Below are positions 59,444 through 64,000 of a stretch of DNA of 64,000 bases, piece by piece (positions within the stretch are counted from its first letter, which is position 1; each line of letters begins with the position of its first letter). The position numbers and the translations under genes are program-made. Origin of the DNA: Triticum aestivum (lineage: Eukaryota > Streptophyta > Magnoliopsida > Poales > Poaceae). The DNA is taken from NCBI RefSeq assembly GCF_018294505.1, contig NC_057810.1, positions 710,061,563 to 710,125,562 on the forward strand, given 5' to 3'. Below the pieces are notes generated by a model. It ran no database searches. It was not told where the DNA came from and worked only from the letters and a program-made list of their open reading frames with translations.

Positions 59444-61324
59444 TTTACTTTCGTTCTTGAGGTCACGGGAGAAATCATGTTGCAAGTAATCATGTGAACT
59501 TGATATGTGTTCGATATTTTCATGGTATGTATGTTGCCATTCTCTTAGTAGTGTCATGTGAACGTCGACTACCTGACACTTCACCATATTTGGGCCTAAG
59601 GGAATGCATTGTGGAGTAGTTATTAGATGGTGGGTTACGAGAGTGACAGAAACTTAAACCCCTGTTTATGCGCTATTCCGTAAGGGACCGATTGGATCCA
59701 AAAGTTTAATGCTATGGTTCGAATTTATTGTTAATACTTTTCTCGTAGTTGCGGATGCTTGCGAGATGGTTAATCATAAGTAGGAGATTGTTCAAGTAAG
59801 AACAGCACCTAAGCACCGGTCCACCCACATATCAAATTATCAAAGTACCGAACACGAATTAAGCCAACATGATGAAAGTGACTAGATGAAATTCCCGTGT
59901 ACCCTCAAGAACATTTTGCTTATCATAAGAGACCGTTTTCGCATGTCCTTTGCCTCAAAGGGATTGGGCTACCTTGCTGAACTTTTTTTACTACTATCTT
60001 TACTTGCTCGTTACAAATTATCTTGCTACCAAACTATTCTGCTACTTACAATTTTAGCACCTGCAGACATTACCTTGCTGAAAACCACTTGTCATTTCCT
60101 TCTGCTCCTCGTTGGGTTCGACACTCTTACTTATCAAAAAGGCTACAATTGACCCCATATACTTGTGGGTCATCAATCATCAACACGGTCATCATGCCGT
60201 CATGCTGACAAAACTCTCCCTCGACCCTCTGCTGGATCAAGAGTTCGAGGGACGTCATCGAGCTAAACATGTGCTGAACTCAGAGGTGCCGTATGTTCGG
60301 TGCTAGATCAGTTGGATCGTGAAGACGTTCGACTACATCAACCGCGTTAACAGAACGCTTCCGCTTTCGGTCTACAACGGTACGTGGACACACTCTCCCC
60401 CTCTCATTGCTATGCATCTCCTAGATAGATCTTGCGTGATCGTAGGAATTTTTTTGAAATTGCATGCTACGTTCCCCAATAGTGGCATCTGAGCCAGGTC
60501 TATGTGTAGATGATATGTACGAGTAGAACACAAAGAGTTGTGGGCGATAATAGTCATACTGCATACCACCAATGTCTTACTTTGATTCGGTGGTATTGTT
60601 GGATGAAGCGGCCCGGACTGACATTACATGACCTCGTTCATGAGAATGGTTCTACAGACATGCTTTGCACACAGGTGGTTGGCGGGTGTCTGTTTCTCCA
60701 ACTTTAGTTGAATCGAGTTTGACTACGGCCGGTACTTGTTGAAGGTTAAAACAACACACTTGACACAAAATCTTTGTGGTTTTGATGCGTAGGTTAGAAT
60801 GGTTCTTGCTATAAGCCCGTAGCAGCCACGTAAAACTTGCAACAACAAAGTAGAGGATGTCTAACTTGTTTTTACAGGGCTTGCTGTGATGTGATATGGT
60901 TAAGACATGATGTGATATAAATTTTTGTATGAGATTATCATGTTTTGTAGCAAAGTTATCGGCAACTAGCAGGAGCCATATGGTTGTCGCTTTATTGTAT
61001 GAAATGCAATCTCCATGTAATTGCTTTACTTTATCTCTAAGCGATAGCGGTAGTCGTAGAGGCAATTGTGGCAAGACGACAACGATGCTACGATGGAGAT
61101 CAAGGTGTCAAGCCGGTGCCTACGATGATCGCACATAGTTGTTGTAGCCATCATGAACAAAATCCTCAGCACAGCTTGAGTCTGTGTCTGGATCATATGG
61201 GTATATTACCTTTCTTTGGCAGTGAGAGACATGCTGCGCTTGTAATGATCTGAAGTTCAACCACGGCATCATGAATCTCCAACAAGGTCATGGATTTTGT
61301 TTGATGATGGTCTTCTTGTGTTGC

Positions 61325-61681
61325 TTAATTTCTTTTTGTTTTTCAAGTAGCTTGTTTGTGATGCTTGCATATGAATTTTGTCCTCCCTGCAGCTGCTTCT
61401 AGTTGAAATCAACAAGAACCTTGTGCTCTCTGCATTCCATGAATCTGATGGCTCAATCAGCCGCGTGATTCATCGATGACACCCCATCTTTACATAAGGA
61501 GCTTGATAGCGCAATTCATTCTGCTGAAATGCGGAAATGCTCCATTGTGGGGGTAAAACTCAATTACCGACATATATCCACCCTGCTCAAGCCTACATAC
61601 AAAGTAGACTGGTTTAGGGAGCTCGAGCTTTTCAAACATTGCCACAGCCAGCAACTTGTTGGATAGCTCAACCAGCTCCAT
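61325..61681 (-). pseudogene. Decayed coding fragment, uncharacterised grass protein
   Basis: On the minus strand MELVELSNKLLAVAMFEKLE starts at 61681, followed by LPKPVYFVCRLEQGGYMSVI and EFYPHNGAFPHFSRMN. After a frameshift it continues as AIRFMECREHKVLVDFN, then a stop, then KQLQ and NSYASITNKLLEK to about 61325. In-frame TGA and TAG codons show it is dead. I recognise this as a small repeated grass family (alternating helix/strand, similar in layout to a double-stranded RNA-binding fold), but I cannot name it. It may be a captured gene fragment or an old host pseudogene. Confidence 0.4.
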
Positions 61682-61685
61682 GAGG

Positions 61686-64000
61686 ATGACTTTGAAAAAG
61701 AGTGTATATTACGATTGATGATCAACAAAGTTTTAGCATGCATCACTGTCAAGAATCTAGTAAGCTCTGAGCAAACTGACGACATGAGATTACAAGATCA
61801 TCAATATAACCACGGAGACAGGATATCAAATGGATTCAGGTATACAATGATACCTACGGATACAGGAAATTAAACAGATTTCGATAGCTTAAGTAAATCG
61901 CAGGCATTAACTTTGCGGATTGTAAGCAGGACTAAAGGAACTGTACATATACTTCAGTAAGCAATCGAGAAGGAATCAAGGTTAGGAAATCATCTACTCT
62001 AATCTGATTGTGCAAAGCGAGTGAATATAGGCAAGACGGGCAATCATAAGCATAGTTAAAACCAGAACGAAACGAGTTGGATCTGGAAGAGAGAAGGATG
62101 CCTCGGGGAGTAGGCCAACAGGTGTAGGAGATCTTTGGCTATAGAAGAACAAATTGGAAAACTAACTCAGTGTTGTATATGCCATCGCTACTTATTTTCC
62201 AATTTGTTCGTGGTCTCCCAATAATAGGAAAGCTTTATGACTGATGGCTTATGAAATCATCATATTACATTATAAATAACAAAGTTCTATATGACTCGTG
62301 CTGCTAGGTCATCATCCAAACACAACAAAATCGAAATCACCAAAATATATGAAGAGAGGGTATCATTTTAAAAAGAGGGTTATCACGACGACCTAGCATA
62401 GCTGAAACTTAGAGAGGAAACTAACTACAAAAATGTATACTTAGTTTAGAATACAAAAAAGGCAATCGGAATCATCTAACCAGCACCACAAATAACAACG
62501 GTCTGCCCTTGCAGATAACAGACAAAACAATGCCAGTCAGTGTGCAAAACTGAATTGCATGTGAAGAGACCATTAACATATGCCAAAAATATATATGGAT
62601 GAGTAGCTAACTGATAGGGTGTGGGTATCAATAATTTGGAAAACAGTAATGAAATAAAATCTGACACAAAAACTACGAGCAAGATGCATCGTCATTTCTA
62701 TTGATCACTCAATCAGAGCAAGGTACATGGCCAATGTGACGGTTGAGTTCGTACAGGGAGTTGGTATTGATCACTCAAACCATGCATCTTACTGTCTCCG
62801 AGAATAAATCTAGCAAGTATATGTAATTCATAAAGTCAAGTTCATGTAGCATTATCAACTGGAAATTATATGAAGAATCCGATGTGCTCTTACATGTTAT
62901 GAGACCTTTCTACAATATAATCCTCACCAACTTTTTAAACAGAAAAAATATGGTATCCTTGTGCTATATGCCTTATTGCATCGATGGAGCCTGTTAATCT
63001 TATCTTCCTGGGTTAGATTCGGCTGTTCAAATGAGATAACTCATCAAATATAAATCCAAATTAAAGAGTCCAATGACATAGAACAAATAGAGAGCAAGTT
63101 CATTAAGATATGGCTTAAACTAAGCTGATGAATCACGGTGAAGACTAATTGTGATCACGAGTGATTTAATCTTGATATCATACCTTGACTGTATGAATAA
63201 AAAATAAAGCTTCAAAAGAGGTCATGCAGATAACATATCAGTATTACAAAGAGTTCCAGAAAACCTACTTATTGCAGGCACAAGTAATCATTTGTTTGAC
63301 ATCATAACCGAGAGCATGCGCAAATAATCACTATTATTTTTTGATCCCCTAACAAGCTAGACTGAAAGCATCAAGCATCGTACAGGAATGATCGTTCATG
63401 TGTTCACCCACACGAACAATCACAAGTCTAATTATTTTCTAATATTCTACTATCAGAAGGAAGCGCCATATCATTTATTCATTTCCTACTAAATCACTAA
63501 GCATGAACCGGAACCGCTATAAATCTGTTAACCTACAGGAACCACAATGGCGTCTAATTAATCAATAAAAACATGGACGGCCAATGCAATTAAATGGCAA
63601 CAAACTCTAACGTAGATGGTAAAGGCGGTCATTTTGATGTTGGCATGAGCAGTGAGGATGATAGACTAAACACTGATGATGGAGCTTTTATTACCATCCA
63701 ACTCAATATCATAAAATCCTTGCAAATTCCATTAATACATTCCCTGGTAAATTCAAATGGTTGAATGTGGGAGAGCTTCTTTGGGCCTGCAGTTCCGGAG
63801 GATTGTATAAGCCATCAGACGTAGAACTGGTATAGAGAAAGCAGCCTATTTTTACTTAAATATAAATTTGTAGCATTAGATCATTAAGTATATATATTTA
63901 TTCGATCACTAATTATGTGAATGCACACACGAAGACTGGGATTCTACAAATGCCATGAGGTAGTACAAATAAAGAACATAGGAGAACAATGAGTGCCTTT
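61686..64000. other. AT-rich terminal region without recognised features
   Basis: About 2.3 kb with only short, domain-free open frames on either strand. A short inverted repeat (acaaattggaaaac near 62147 and ttttccaatttgt near 62196) is the only structure noticed. It could be intronic or intergenic host DNA, or an unrecognised old element. Confidence 0.5.

Larger units (their letters stand above)
49257..60175 (+). mobile_element. Solo Gypsy-type LTR, itself split by an Athila-type element
   Basis: It starts TGATACGTCCATTTTTCATC (49257) and ends acttgtgggtcatca (60175). ATCAT flanks both sides exactly (49252-49256 and 60176-60180). After removing the nested element (50001-59443 plus one duplication copy) about 1.47 kb remain, with no internal region; this is the footprint of LTR-LTR recombination. 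A TATA box (tatataa) lies at 49594-49600. The ends TGATA...ATCA resemble those of Athila-lineage families. Confidence 0.85.
47845..60481 (+). repeat. Copia LTR, split by nested insertions (47845-49256 and 60181-60481)
   Basis: The left part is 1.4 kb and the right part about 0.3 kb, giving about 1.7 kb. It contains the familiar order gatcacatcattagagaatg, aacgtaactgggtg, tcggagaggtatctctgggc, and a TATA box at 49123-49131 (tttatatac). After the solo LTR it resumes with ctccctcgaccctctgctgg. Confidence 0.85.
47845..61130 (+). mobile_element. Copia retrotransposon (BARE-1/WIS/Angela type), 5' LTR and leader only
   Basis: The LTR begins TGAAGGAAATATGCCCTAGA (47845) and ends ttccccaata (60481). 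A mutated Met-tRNA primer site follows (tggcatctgagcc, 60483-60495), then untranslated leader with strong similarity to that of BARE/Angela elements (tggtattgttggatgaagcg, gtggttggcgggtgtc, agcagccacgtaaaacttgc). Similarity fades near 61130, before gag. No second LTR is present, so the 3' part is lost. The LTR itself is interrupted by the nested elements at 49257-60175. Confidence 0.85.

Overview
The window is nuclear DNA from a large-genome grass, most likely of the wheat tribe (Triticum, Aegilops or a close relative). The signs are nested LTR retrotransposons whose gag proteins and LTRs resemble Triticeae families (Tat-lineage and Athila-lineage Gypsy, BARE-1/WIS/Angela-type Copia), two or three CACTA transposons, GT-AG introns of about 85-90 bp, and almost no single-copy genes. 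There are no operons, rRNA genes or CRISPR arrays. Family names come from memory of motifs and end sequences, not from a search.

Layout, left half. Positions 1-3634 hold the right end of a minus-strand Tat-type Gypsy element. It sits inside the 5' LTR of a second Gypsy element (3635-12064) that has 4.1-kb LTRs and a dead pol. That element lies 94 bp upstream of the start codon of an F-box/DUF295 gene (12159-23642), now a pseudogene. The gene is broken by frameshifts, stops, a 73-bp tandem duplication, a complete but non-autonomous Tat-type Gypsy element (12980-20817, one-mismatch 5-bp target duplication) and a GC-rich intronic insertion (about 21069-22585). A short intact gene for a DUF4283-like protein follows (24577-25359).

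Middle. A complete 14.1-kb CACTA (En/Spm-like) transposon occupies 26018-40121, flanked by TTC on both sides. It encodes, all on the plus strand: (i) an uninterrupted 1198-aa TNP2-type transposase; (ii) a four-exon gene for a 1114-aa accessory protein, with a Ptta/En-Spm-like N-terminus, a coiled coil, a DUF8039-like segment and a Ulp1-like C-terminus that has lost catalytic residues; (iii) an 84-aa protein joining an RNase H1 N-terminal (hybrid-binding, 'viroplasmin') domain to one membrane segment. Genes (i) and (ii) share a similar leader of about 90 bp. Both ends, and one internal island, carry arrays of a 14-bp motif arranged as hairpins. This element is the most interesting object in the window.

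Right half. Positions 40125-43148 are repeat-rich and end in a second type of CACTA terminus, which abuts a decayed minus-strand CACTA (43149-47844). That one is cut by a Copia LTR (47845-60481, with leader to about 61130). The Copia LTR contains a solo LTR (49257-60175, perfect ATCAT duplication). The solo LTR contains an Athila-type non-autonomous Gypsy element (50001-59443). The last 2.9 kb hold one decayed coding fragment and otherwise nothing recognisable.

The genes do not form a pathway. The coherent unit is the central CACTA transposon. The other elements record successive insertions, and at least three of the four Gypsy elements lack a usable reverse transcriptase or integrase and must have moved with proteins supplied by other copies.
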